DNA of 21,264 bases from Prevotella sp. UBA7594. Its GTDB lineage: Bacteria; Bacteroidota; Bacteroidia; Bacteroidales; Bacteroidaceae. Shown here piece after piece: positions 6,818 to 14,959 of the stretch. Positions within the stretch are counted from its first letter, which is position 1. Each line of letters starts with the position of its first letter. The stretch is from the NCBI GenBank assembly GCA_002490315.1, contig DLKG01000031.1:13223-34486 (forward strand). Direction: 5' to 3'. The notes beneath the pieces were generated by a model, which saw only the letters and a program-made list of their open reading frames with translations, did not search any database and had not been told where the DNA came from. Made by a program: the position numbers and the translations under genes.

Positions 6818-8318
6818 ATTTCCTGTCAATGTATTTAGTGTTGATGTCGGCAGCGTCGAGCAGTGAATGGAAGAGAAAAGCGGAGTTGTAGGGACGGTTG
6901 CGGTTGGCTTTCAGTGCAGTCCATTTTTGGGGATGGGCAGCGCGGTAGCGGTCGGACATCCACACCCAGCAGCCAGGCCGATGGAGTGGGGGCGTGTCCT
7001 CGCCGTGACCATAGAGTCCGTTCTCGCCGAGATTTTCGCTGTGGTCGGAGAGGTAGACGACGACAGCATTGCGGTTGCGGAAGCGATTGCGCACCTGCTG
7101 CCAGAACCAGTCGGAGTAGAGTACGGTGTTGTCGTAGGAGTTGACAAACTCCTCATGACTGTTGGCAGACATCACGCGGCTCTTCAGTTCCGGTTTCCAG
7201 CGGGCATAGCTTTCGGGATAGTGTGCCTTGTACCACCAGTGGGAGCCTATCGTGTGCATTACGAAGAGGCGGCGCGGCGCTTCTCGCTGCGTAGCCATCT
7301 GCTTGTCGAGCTCAGGCAGGATGTCGCCGTCGAGCCATTTGTCGAAGACATACACCGACTTGCCGCTGTTGAGATAAACCAGCGTGTCGGCTTCATTCAT
7401 GAAGTAGACGAAGGTTTCTACGTTCTCTTGGTTGGCAATCCATGTCGTGCGATAGCCGGCGCGCTTGAAGATGTCTATGAATGAGCGTTCGCGATAGGCA
7501 GCCTCGGGGTCGGCGGGGCAGGCACGCGTAAGGATATAAGGCACGCTTGTGTGGGTGAAGCCATATTCCGAGTGAATGTTGGGTAGCGACACGGCGCCCT
7601 GCTCACGGCAAAGCCAGGGTGTAGTGGGGCGCGTGTAGCCGTTAGCCTGCATGTTTTTCGAGCGCAGTGTCTCGCCGAGGATGAACACAACGTCGAGCGT
7701 GTCGCTCGTGCAGCGTAGCGTGCCGCCAAAAGCAGGACGCTTCGCCTGCACGATGCGTCGTCCCTCCATGTAGCTCGCCACGGAGTTGTAGACGACGAAG
7801 GGAATGCGGTTTCTCACAGGCAGTTGCAGGCGTCCAATGCTGTTGAAGGCGCAGAGGGCAAGGACGGCGACAACTGTCTGCGCTGCCCCATGCCTCACTT
7901 TTATCATCCGCCACCTCACAGTCACAGCCCCAATAGCCACAGCCACGCAGAGTAAGACCCATGCTATGAGCTGCCACGTAACAACGTCCATTGTGGTGCG
8001 GGCATCGTTGACAAGGGCGAGATCGATGGCCATAGGCGTCAGCGTGACGTTGGCTGTGAAGCGGAAATAAGCCACTGCCGCGCACACGGCGCAGAACGGC
8101 GGGAAGAGCGCGGCAAAGACGTAGCGGTTGGTGCTGGCAATCCACATCAGCAGCATCGTCGCCACGCTGACCGTGCAGAACTGCATGGCAAGCACGGCAA
8201 GGTCGGACAATCCCTTGAAGGGCATACCGATGAAGTCGGCCGACGTGAAAGCGAAGGCGCAGAAAGCGGTGAGCGCCAGCACGAAAAGAGCTTGGCGCAC
8301 GTAAGGGTTGTTCTTCAT
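6768..8318 (-). CDS. Membrane phosphoethanolamine-transferase-like enzyme (sulfatase/alkaline phosphatase superfamily)
   Basis: This 516-residue protein has four to five N-terminal membrane helices (about residues 8-160) and a large extracytoplasmic domain of the alkaline-phosphatase superfamily, the layout of EptA/CptA phosphoethanolamine transferases that modify lipid A or LPS core. Metal-site residues are visible: E216 in ILGETLRS, a Thr nucleophile in GFTHTSVP (T255 or T257), D425-H426 in LSDHSENLGE, and H438 in YGHGED. The signature GETLRSKNMQANGYTRPTTP is typical of the family. ATG 8318 is preferred over a TTG two codons upstream. It follows porZ by 52 bp and overlaps the acyltransferase gene downstream. 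EptA, CptA or another phospho-group transferase cannot be separated by eye; the substrate is inferred to be a cell-envelope glycolipid. Confidence 0.9.
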   Translation of the reverse strand: MKNNPYVRQALFVLALTAFCAFAFTSADFIGMPFKGLSDLAVLAMQFCTVSVATMLLMWIASTNRYVFAALFPPFCAVCAAVAYFRFTANVTLTPMAIDLALVNDARTTMDVVTWQLIAWVLLCVAVAIGAVTVRWRMIKVRHGAAQTVVAVLALCAFNSIGRLQLPVRNRIPFVVYNSVASYMEGRRIVQAKRPAFGGTLRCTSDTLDVVFILGETLRSKNMQANGYTRPTTPWLCREQGAVSLPNIHSEYGFTHTSVPYILTRACPADPEAAYRERSFIDIFKRAGYRTTWIANQENVETFVYFMNEADTLVYLNSGKSVYVFDKWLDGDILPELDKQMATQREAPRRLFVMHTIGSHWWYKAHYPESYARWKPELKSRVMSANSHEEFVNSYDNTVLYSDWFWQQVRNRFRNRNAVVVYLSDHSENLGENGLYGHGEDTPPLHRPGCWVWMSDRYRAAHPQKWTALKANRNRPYNSAFLFHSLLDAADINTKYIDRKYDIFRHGASLYGSPNH

Positions 8319-8370
8319 AATCAATGGTGTAGAGACGTTTCAGACGACAATCTTTCTTGCTGGCAGCGTC

Positions 8371-10497
8371 TTAGTTGATGACGGCAATCTTGCATACCGT
8401 GCCCTTAGAGCCGTCTTGCTTTGCCGTCTCCACCATGTATATGCCACTTGCAACGCGCTTGCCTTTCTGGTCGCGGCAGTCCCAGCGGTAGGAGCCGCCC
8501 GTGCTGCGACCTTGATTGACGAGCACGCCGCTCGTCGTCACAATCTTCACGTCGGCGTTGTAGCTAAGTCCGACGATGGTGATGTCGCCCGTGAAGTCGG
8601 GCGTGACGGGGTTGGGATAGGCATACACGTTGTCCTTGTCCATGGCGTCGCTCGGCGTTGTGGCGTCGCTCGTGTAGGAACAGAGTCCGCAGTCGGTGGC
8701 GAAGTAGACGACGTTGGAGTTGGGGTCAATGAGAATGTCGTGCACGACATTGGAGAGCAGTGGAGAGTTCTCCGCCGTGAAATGCTGGAGCTGCGTGTTG
8801 TTGTCCTCGCTGATGAGGAAGACACCGCTCGACGTGCCAATCCATTTGCGTCCCGCCCCGTCAAACTTTACGCATCTTGTCTCGACATTGGCAAGGAGAT
8901 AGTCGGCAAGATTGGTGCCGTCGTTGCGCGGCACCTTATACTGCGTCACCGTGCTGTTGCCACTCTTCACGTCGCTTGGCGTCATGTAGAGCGGTCCTGA
9001 CGACGTGGCGAGCCAAATGTTGCCGTCCTTGTCCTCGGAAGCCCCGTAGAGGTAATAGGGGCGTATCTCGGAGCCGTCCTCGTTGGTGTAGTTCTGTCCG
9101 CCGAGAGTGTATAACTTGTCGTTCTGATAGTCGTAGGCATAGACCTTGGTGACCTCCCAGAAGTTGTTGACGAAAATGAAGTGGCCATAGGTTGTACTCA
9201 GGAACATGCTCGTCAGATTGCCCGACGTCTCCTTGTTCGCGTTGAGTGCCGACTGGGCTAACGACGTCCATTCGCCGTCCGGTGAGAGTCGTTTGATTGG
9301 TGTGGAAGTGAGGCGGTTGAGCACCCACAGATTGCCCGATGCATCGTATTTCAATGACGATGCAATCACGTAGTCCTTGCTCTTGTTTGTCGCTGAAGAC
9401 TCCAGGGGGCTGTTGTCGGAGTTGTAGCATTTAAGGAACTTGCCGTCCTGAAACTCGTAGACGCCGCTCTTGGCGCCCACTGCCACGTGTCCTTCCGTCT
9501 TCGGGTCGAAGTCGAGGCAGATGTAGTCGACGTTGCGGTGACCAAGCTGTGTCTCCGTAGGCTTCTCAAACTCCGTCCACGACGCTCCGTCCCACACGTG
9601 CACCTCTCCCGCGCAGTTGCCGTTCTTCTCCTGCGACCACAGTCCGCCGGTGGCGTAGAGCTTGCCTCCATGTGAGTAGAGCCGGAAGAAGTTGTTCGAC
9701 GAGGGTCCGTTGGGCAGCACGCCCTCCGTCATGTATGTGCGGTTACCCGCGTCGTCAATATAGTAATAGGTGAGCTTACCCTGCTCTGTGCGTGTCCACC
9801 AGAGCTTTGTCGTAGGGTCCTTCACGTTGAGGCGGTCGTCAGAGCGCTCCGTGAAGTCGCCACATATCTGCCACACGTTCTTGTCGAGGAGGTTGTCGGA
9901 GAGAGAGGCGCGCTTCAGGCATCCCCCTTCACGCGAGGCAGCATAGAGATAGCCCCCGTCGATGTAGCAGTACGCCACGTTGATGTCGAGCTGGTAGGAG
10001 TCGCTGATGACAGCGTCGCGCATGTTCACCTTGACGATGCCGAACGCTGTGGAGAGATAAGCGTAGACGCCGTTGATGTAGATGTTGTTGACGGTCTTGT
10101 CGAGCGTGGTTGACTTCTGGTAGAGGTCGGGCAGATTCACGACGTCGCCTGCCGTGTTGAGCAGGTCGATGTTGGCGTTGTCGTAGACAACGATGAGCCT
10201 TTTCGCCGCTTGCGACCATGCTATGTGCTTCGCGTTGACATCCGACATGACGTTTGCCTTGTCGTATTGGCTCAGCTCTCCTCCGTTGATGTTGTAGGAG
10301 AAGACGCTGCCAGATGCGAGCGCGAAGCAGGTTTGCCCGGCTGGCTCAATCTCCGTGATGTCGTTGTAGCTGGGATAGACGTTCCATGTCGCATTGTCGG
10401 CTGCAGCGCCCGGGCCGAACGCCATGAGCAGAGCGGCAACGGCAACGGCTCTCGCAACCTTGAGGTTTTTATGTTTTCTGAGTGTTATCACTTGCAA
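8371..10497 (-). CDS. porZ: T9SS component PorZ-like, beta-propeller protein with sorting domain
   Basis: This protein of about 708 residues is exported: a basic start and hydrophobic stretch (about 12-33, ending GPGAAA) form a signal peptide. The mature N-terminus (TWNVYPSYNDITEIEP) is followed by seven-bladed-propeller-like repeats with two-component-regulator propeller motifs (GNLWVLN, GNIWLATSSG, RKWIGTSSGVF). The last 84 residues (from about 625, AYPNPV) form a T9SS C-terminal sorting domain ending SGIYMVE...KIAVIN. This architecture matches PorZ, the surface component of the T9SS attachment complex that delivers anionic LPS to the sortase PorU; P. gingivalis PorZ is of similar length. 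No ATG fits: the start is TTG 10497 or GTG 10491. It may head an operon with two envelope-modifying enzymes. Other propeller-CTD proteins are the main alternative. Confidence 0.85.
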   Translation of the reverse strand: MQVITLRKHKNLKVARAVAVAALLMAFGPGAAADNATWNVYPSYNDITEIEPAGQTCFALASGSVFSYNINGGELSQYDKANVMSDVNAKHIAWSQAAKRLIVVYDNANIDLLNTAGDVVNLPDLYQKSTTLDKTVNNIYINGVYAYLSTAFGIVKVNMRDAVISDSYQLDINVAYCYIDGGYLYAASREGGCLKRASLSDNLLDKNVWQICGDFTERSDDRLNVKDPTTKLWWTRTEQGKLTYYYIDDAGNRTYMTEGVLPNGPSSNNFFRLYSHGGKLYATGGLWSQEKNGNCAGEVHVWDGASWTEFEKPTETQLGHRNVDYICLDFDPKTEGHVAVGAKSGVYEFQDGKFLKCYNSDNSPLESSATNKSKDYVIASSLKYDASGNLWVLNRLTSTPIKRLSPDGEWTSLAQSALNANKETSGNLTSMFLSTTYGHFIFVNNFWEVTKVYAYDYQNDKLYTLGGQNYTNEDGSEIRPYYLYGASEDKDGNIWLATSSGPLYMTPSDVKSGNSTVTQYKVPRNDGTNLADYLLANVETRCVKFDGAGRKWIGTSSGVFLISEDNNTQLQHFTAENSPLLSNVVHDILIDPNSNVVYFATDCGLCSYTSDATTPSDAMDKDNVYAYPNPVTPDFTGDITIVGLSYNADVKIVTTSGVLVNQGRSTGGSYRWDCRDQKGKRVASGIYMVETAKQDGSKGTVCKIAVIN

Positions 10498-10660
10498 TAT
10501 ATTATTATTAATGTGTAGACATTTTTATATAATATATAACGGCAACGCGGCTTTCTTATTGCTTGCCGCCGCCACATTTTTAATATGGAGAGTATTTCCC
10601 TCCCTCACTCTGTAGATTTCTTCACGGATAACCGCTTTTCCTTTTATTCCCCACCACTAT

Positions 10661-10693
10661 TTGCCACCATCTCAACTTTTTGTTGTAACTTTG
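10661..10693 (+). promoter_or_regulatory. Promoter of the GH92 mannosidase gene
   Basis: A -33 type TTG at 10661-10663 is followed, 22 bases later, by a perfect -7 box TAACTTTG at 10686-10693, the Bacteroidetes housekeeping promoter pattern. Transcription would start near 10699, leaving an A-rich 5' leader of about 50 bases before ATG 10753. The rest of the spacer (10498-10660) separates it from divergent porZ, for which I find no clear box. Confidence 0.7.
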
Positions 10694-10752
10694 CAAATGA
10701 CAGCATATAATTTGAGAACTAAAAAGAAATAATAACTACTAAAAAATCAAGT

Positions 10753-13041
10753 ATGAACAAAAGACACATGTTGACAGTCTTGCTCACATTCGCATTTGCC
10801 GTTGTGGGCTTGGCGAAAAATTATGAGCCGGTCGACTATGTAAGCACGCTCGTCGGCACGGAGTCGAAGCACTCGCTATCAACAGGCAATACTTACCCGG
10901 CTGTATGTATGCCTTGGGGCATGAACTTCTGGACTCCGCAGACGGGAAAGATGGGTGACGGGTGGACCTACGTATACACAGCCGACAAGCTGCGCGGCTT
11001 CAAGCAGACCCATCAGCCGAGTCCCTGGATAAACGACTACGGACAGTTTGCCATCATGCCAGAGACGGGCACGCCAGTATTCGACGAGGACAAGCGAGCC
11101 TCATGGTTCTCACACAAGGCGGAGGTGGCTACGCCCTACTACTACCGTGCCTATCTCGCCGACTATGACGTCGTGGCGGAGATAGCCCCGACGGAGCGTG
11201 CCGCCATCATGCGCATCACCTTCCCCGAAACCGATACGGCGAGCGTTGTCGTTGATGCCTTCGACGATGGTTCCTACGTGAAGATTCTGCCTGAGCAGAA
11301 CATGATTGTTGGCTACACGACGAAGAACAACGGCGGAGTGCCCGACAATTTCAAGAACTACTTCGTGCTGAAGTTCGACCGCAGCTTCTCTATGGCGTCG
11401 GCAGTAGTGGACGGAGCCATCAAGAACAACACGCTGCTTGCCGACTGCAAGCACGCGGGAGCCGTCGTGAGCTTCAAGACGCGACGCGGCGAGCAGGTCA
11501 ACGTGCGCGTAGCCTCGTCGTTCATCTCTGAGGAGCAGGCGATAGAGAATCTCAAGGAGCTTGGCTCCGACGACCTCGACGCCGTGAAGGCTCGCGGACG
11601 CCAGACATGGAACAACGTGCTGGGCAAGATTGAGGTGAAGAGCGGCGACATCGACCATCTGCGCACGTTCTACTCCTGCCTCTACCGCTCCGTACTTTTC
11701 CCACGCTCCTTCTACGAGAAGAACGCTCAGGGCGAGATTGTACACTATTCGCCTTACAACGGTAAGGTTCTGCCGGGCTACATGTTCACCGACACAGGCT
11801 TCTGGGATACCTTCCGCTGTCTCTTCCCGCTGCTCAATGTGATGTATCCCTCGATGAACGAAAAAATGCAGGCAGGACTTGTCAATGCCTACAAGGAAAG
11901 CGGATTCTTGCCCGAATGGGCTTCGCCGGGCCATCGCGACTGCATGGTGGGCAACAACTCGGCATCCATCGTCGCCGACGCCTATCTCTGCGGACTGAAG
12001 AACTACGACGCTGAGACGCTTTGGAAGGCCGTGGTGCATGACGCCAACGCCGTGCATCCCTCCGTATCTTCCACTGGTCGTCGCGGCTTTGAATACTACA
12101 ACAAGCTGGGCTATGTGCCCTACGACGTGAAAATCAACGAAAACGTGGCGCGCACGCTTGAGTACGCCTACGACGACTGGTGCATCTACCAGTTTGGCAA
12201 GGCTCTCGGCAAATCGAAGAAGGAACTTGAGCCTTTCCGCAAACGTGCCTTTAACTATCGCAACGTCTTCGACAAGGAATCCAATCTCATGCGCGGACGC
12301 TTGCAGAACGGCAAATTCCAGAGTCCGTTCTCGCCGCTGAAGTGGGGCGACGCCTTCACGGAGGGCAATGCGTGGCATTACACGTGGTCTGTCTTCCACG
12401 ACCCGCAGGGACTCATCAATCTCATGGGAGGCAAGCAGGTGTTCAATCAGATGCTCGACTCCGTGTTCAACGTGCCGCCACTCTTCGACGACAGCTACTA
12501 CGGAGGCGTCATCCACGAGATACGCGAGATGCAGATTATGAACATGGGCAACTATGCCCACGGCAATCAGCCCATTCAGCACATGATATATCTCTACGGC
12601 TACTCCGGCGAGCCTTGGAAGACGCAGTACTGGGTGCGCCAGACGATGAACCGCATGTACAACGCCAACCCCGACGGCTACTGCGGCGACGAGGACAACG
12701 GACAGACTTCTGCCTGGTACGTCTTCTCGGCAATGGGCTTCTATCCCGTCTGCCCCGGCTCGGGCGAGTACGTGCTCGGCACGCCCTTCTTCGACGAGAT
12801 GAAGTTGCATCTTGAGAATGGCAAGACAGTGGACATCAAGGCGCTTGGCGACGTCGACGACAACTGCTACATTCAGCAGCTCACGCTCAACGGCGCTCCC
12901 TACTCGAAGAACTTCATCACGCGTTCCGATCTCATGAGCGGTGCGCAGTTTGTCTTCCAGATGTCGGCAAAGCCCAATCTACAGCGTGGCACGGCTGCCG
13001 GCGACGCGCCTTATTCTTTCTCGAATACGCAGAAGAAATAA
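10753..13041 (+). CDS. Glycoside hydrolase family 92 alpha-mannosidase, secreted
   Basis: This 762-residue exported enzyme belongs to family GH92, calcium-dependent exo-alpha-mannosidases that trim mannose from N-glycans and mannans by inversion. A signal peptide covers about residues 1-21. The mature protein begins YVSTLVGTESKHSLSTGNTYPA, the family's N-terminal domain signature. In the (alpha/alpha)6 domain the general acid is probably E537 in FTEGNAWHYTW, and the base lies in CGDEDNGQTSAW (D646/D648), matching the Glu and Asp pair known in characterised members; SGEYVLGTPFF follows. Length is normal for the family. Most GH92 enzymes cleave alpha-1,2 linkages, but linkage preference is not decided here. 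No SusC/D pair or other glycosidase lies nearby, so it is an orphan rather than part of a utilisation locus. A canonical promoter lies upstream. Confidence 0.96.
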   Translation: MNKRHMLTVLLTFAFAVVGLAKNYEPVDYVSTLVGTESKHSLSTGNTYPAVCMPWGMNFWTPQTGKMGDGWTYVYTADKLRGFKQTHQPSPWINDYGQFAIMPETGTPVFDEDKRASWFSHKAEVATPYYYRAYLADYDVVAEIAPTERAAIMRITFPETDTASVVVDAFDDGSYVKILPEQNMIVGYTTKNNGGVPDNFKNYFVLKFDRSFSMASAVVDGAIKNNTLLADCKHAGAVVSFKTRRGEQVNVRVASSFISEEQAIENLKELGSDDLDAVKARGRQTWNNVLGKIEVKSGDIDHLRTFYSCLYRSVLFPRSFYEKNAQGEIVHYSPYNGKVLPGYMFTDTGFWDTFRCLFPLLNVMYPSMNEKMQAGLVNAYKESGFLPEWASPGHRDCMVGNNSASIVADAYLCGLKNYDAETLWKAVVHDANAVHPSVSSTGRRGFEYYNKLGYVPYDVKINENVARTLEYAYDDWCIYQFGKALGKSKKELEPFRKRAFNYRNVFDKESNLMRGRLQNGKFQSPFSPLKWGDAFTEGNAWHYTWSVFHDPQGLINLMGGKQVFNQMLDSVFNVPPLFDDSYYGGVIHEIREMQIMNMGNYAHGNQPIQHMIYLYGYSGEPWKTQYWVRQTMNRMYNANPDGYCGDEDNGQTSAWYVFSAMGFYPVCPGSGEYVLGTPFFDEMKLHLENGKTVDIKALGDVDDNCYIQQLTLNGAPYSKNFITRSDLMSGAQFVFQMSAKPNLQRGTAAGDAPYSFSNTQKK

Positions 13042-13116
13042 GGCTCTTCCGGAGAATATGGAGTGATAAAAACAATTGTGATGTATAGCAGTTTAAGCGA
13101 AGACTGCATTCTTTCC

Positions 13117-13200
13117 GTGGCGGAGGTCTCCGGCCTCCGCTGCATCCCACTATTATCTACAATCTGATAATAGCATCGTTTAGCAAGTGGGCAACTTGCT
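13117..13200. other. Three consecutive hairpins after the GH92 gene
   Basis: Three simple stem-loops lie side by side. The first (13117-13143) has the GC-rich stem GCGGAGG/CCTCCGC with a 7-base loop and three more weak pairs. The second (13150-13173) has a perfect 8-bp stem CTATTATC/GATAATAG. The third (13182-13200) has a 7-bp stem AGCAAGT/ACTTGCT with a 5-base loop. None is followed by a clear T-run, so they may be terminators of a Bacteroidetes kind, RNA-stabilising ends, or part of a dispersed repeat. Confidence 0.6.
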
Positions 13201-13205
13201 CAATA

Positions 13206-13351
13206 GTAGACATGTAGACAAAATACGAGTAAACAAGGAAATACGCCTTTCCTACAAAAAACGTTGTTTGCAAGACTTAAACCGGAATGGTCAATCTCCT
13301 TGTTTACTCGTCTACTTCTATTTGACCATTCGTTTGTTACAACATGTCTAC
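13206..13351. repeat. Interlocking inverted repeats
   Basis: Three inverted-repeat pairs share this stretch. The outer pair is GTAGACATGT (13206-13215) with ACATGTCTAC (13342-13351). A 14-base pair is CGAGTAAACAAGGA (13226-13239) with TCCTTGTTTACTCG (13297-13310), extended by GTAGAC/GTCTAC across a small bulge. A 10-base pair is GAATGGTCAA (13285-13294) with TTGACCATTC (13322-13331). The last two cross each other, so as RNA they could form alternative folds or a pseudoknot but not two simple nested stems. No ORF here looks real. Confidence 0.8.
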
Positions 13352-13370
13352 GACATGAGAATATTGAGTT

Positions 13371-13458
13371 AGTAATAACGCTGAAGTACTGCAGTAATAA
13401 CGCTGGAGTACTCCAGTAATAATGTTGGAGTACTCCAGTAATACCATAGAAGTACTGG
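13371..13458. repeat. Four 22-bp tandem units with palindromic cores
   Basis: Units at 13371, 13393, 13415 and 13437 are each 22 bp, starting AGTAAT and centred on AGTACT. The second unit contains the perfect 14-bp palindrome CTGGAGTACTCCAG (13403-13416); units 1, 3 and 4 have close variants. The array ends 12 bp before the stop codon of the convergent peptidase gene. It could bind a dimeric protein, form cruciforms or help end transcription; none of these is shown by sequence alone. Confidence 0.9.
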
Positions 13459-13470
13459 GGAACGAGCGCA

Positions 13471-14877
13471 TTAGTCGTCCTCGCCGAAGAGCGGGTCTTC
13501 CGGCATCACCATGAGCGGCTTCTGCTCAAACTCCTTCAGAAGAGTTTCAGGCACGTATTTCTTGTCGACTACGAGGCGGAACATGTACTCGTTAAACCAG
13601 CGGTTGGTCATTATCAGGCAGCCCTTCTCTCCGTAGTTGGCTCCCCAGCTGTTCTCCACCTTCCATTTCACGGGATTGCCCTCGGCGTCGAGATCGACGG
13701 CGGTGAGCGTCATGGCGTGGGTGGAGCCGCTGTCGAATGTTGCGATGCGGTCGGCCTTGTTCATGGGGAAGGTAGTGGAGAAGAGCGAAGAGTAGTCGTA
13801 GTTGTCGGTGTCGAGAAAGCCACGCTCGCGGTCGAGCTGCTTGCCTACGTCATAGGAGGAGTACATCTTGCGTCCGTCCTTGAGCGAGGCGATGGCAAGC
13901 TGTGCGATGTCCTCCATGGGGAGATTGAGGTATTTCCAGTTGGTGCCGTCGTAGACGTGGCGGTCGTACTCCACCTCGTAGGTCTTGTGGTAGGGGCGGC
14001 GCGGATCGTTCATGACCATGATGAACGTTCCGGCGAGGGGATGGCCGACAGTGGCTTCATAGAAGGATAGCGGCGTGAACTGTCGTGGCTCGCCGACGGG
14101 CTTGCCGTTTTTGTCGCGGAACTGATAGGTGAATTCCTTGACGGGTTCGCCGAGCGTTACGGCAAGCATGTGATAGACCGTGGAGAGCATCTCCGCCTTG
14201 CGCTCGTTGATGGCCTGCTGCTTCTTGCCTTCAGCCACCATTCGGCGCAGTTCAAGACCGTATTCGCGCAGCTTTGAGGAGATGAGGGATGAGATTTTCG
14301 ACGTGTTCTCGGCGGAGTAGGTTTCGGGCTGCACCTGCTTGGGCACGAGTCCGTACTTCGGGGCGAGGTCGGCTACGCCGCAGAACGTGCCACCGTCGTT
14401 GAGCGGATTCTTGAAGAAGAATTGCACGCGCACGTCGTCGATGGGCTTCTTGGCATTGTCGACGACGCCCTGCAGCATTAGATTGGCTTTCTCCAGCTGG
14501 TCGTAGAAGAAGAGATAGTCTTGCGAGAACTCCACGGAGACGGAGTCGCCGTGCTCGCGGGCGAAGTTGGAGCGCAGCACGTTGAAGCCAGAGAACATCC
14601 AGCAGCGGCCGGAACTCTTCTGGTCGTGGATGCTCTGCGGATTGGTCTCCACGCTGAAGTGAGTGTCGAAGGAGCCTTGGTTGGCAAAGTTCTTCGCGAG
14701 ATTGTCGATTTTGTTGGAGGCGAGGGCGTTGAAGAGCGCCTTGTTGGCAGCGCATGACGCCTCCTTTTTTTCAATCTTCTGTAGCATAGAGGCGGAGATG
14801 CCGCCCTGTTTGTTCTGTGCGCTTGCCGCCTGGGCAAGCATGAGGCACAAGCCTAAAGCTAATGTCGTTTTCTTCAT
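13471..14877 (-). CDS. Secreted C1B cysteine peptidase (bleomycin hydrolase/aminopeptidase C-like)
   Basis: This 468-residue papain-superfamily peptidase has the C1B (bleomycin hydrolase/PepC) arrangement. The catalytic triad is visible: C92 in SSGRCWMFSG, H387 in GSTHAMTLTAVD and N409 in VENSWGANYGEKG, with the oxyanion Gln probably Q86 in IHDQKS. Unlike classical cytoplasmic PepC, it begins with a signal peptide (about 1-20, cleavage near ASA|QN), so it should act in the periplasm or at the surface, perhaps trimming peptides. The C-terminus ends in an acidic tail (PLFGEDD), where family members carry a self-occluding arm that limits cleavage to aminopeptidase action. ATG 14877 gives the signal peptide; a promoter lies about 50 bp upstream. 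It is convergent with the GH92 gene across a repeat-rich spacer. Confidence 0.93.
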   Translation of the reverse strand: MKKTTLALGLCLMLAQAASAQNKQGGISASMLQKIEKKEASCAANKALFNALASNKIDNLAKNFANQGSFDTHFSVETNPQSIHDQKSSGRCWMFSGFNVLRSNFAREHGDSVSVEFSQDYLFFYDQLEKANLMLQGVVDNAKKPIDDVRVQFFFKNPLNDGGTFCGVADLAPKYGLVPKQVQPETYSAENTSKISSLISSKLREYGLELRRMVAEGKKQQAINERKAEMLSTVYHMLAVTLGEPVKEFTYQFRDKNGKPVGEPRQFTPLSFYEATVGHPLAGTFIMVMNDPRRPYHKTYEVEYDRHVYDGTNWKYLNLPMEDIAQLAIASLKDGRKMYSSYDVGKQLDRERGFLDTDNYDYSSLFSTTFPMNKADRIATFDSGSTHAMTLTAVDLDAEGNPVKWKVENSWGANYGEKGCLIMTNRWFNEYMFRLVVDKKYVPETLLKEFEQKPLMVMPEDPLFGEDD

Positions 14878-14928
14878 TTTGATGTTATGTTTTTCTTTGT
14901 TTTATGTTGACATGATGGATAGGTTGCG

Positions 14929-14959
14929 TAAAGTTACGCCTTTTTTCCCATATATGCAA
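14929..14959 (-). promoter_or_regulatory. Promoter of the C1B peptidase gene
   Basis: On the minus strand a TTG (14957-14959) precedes TAACTTTA (14929-14936) by 20 bases, close to the Bacteroidetes -33/-7 pattern with one mismatch in the last base of the -7 box. This gives a 5' leader of about 45-50 bases before ATG 14877. The rest of the spacer 14960-15066 shows nothing I can name. Confidence 0.5.

Noticed and set aside
11110..12810. A 566-codon open frame on the minus strand inside the GH92 gene
   Set aside because: It lies entirely antisense to a well-supported enzyme, is rich in Val, Ala, His and Arg as expected from the complement of GC-rich codons, and has no recognisable domain.
13206..13351. 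Terminal inverted repeats of an insertion sequence
   Set aside because: The enclosed 126 bases encode no transposase and no flanking target-site duplication is visible; a tiny non-autonomous element remains possible but unproven.
13187..13372. A 61-codon plus-strand frame within the structured spacer
   Set aside because: It runs through the inverted repeats, has no ribosome binding site and no recognisable features; the repeat structure explains the sequence better.
13371..13458. A CRISPR array
   Set aside because: The 22-bp units are directly adjacent with no unique spacers, and no cas genes are present.
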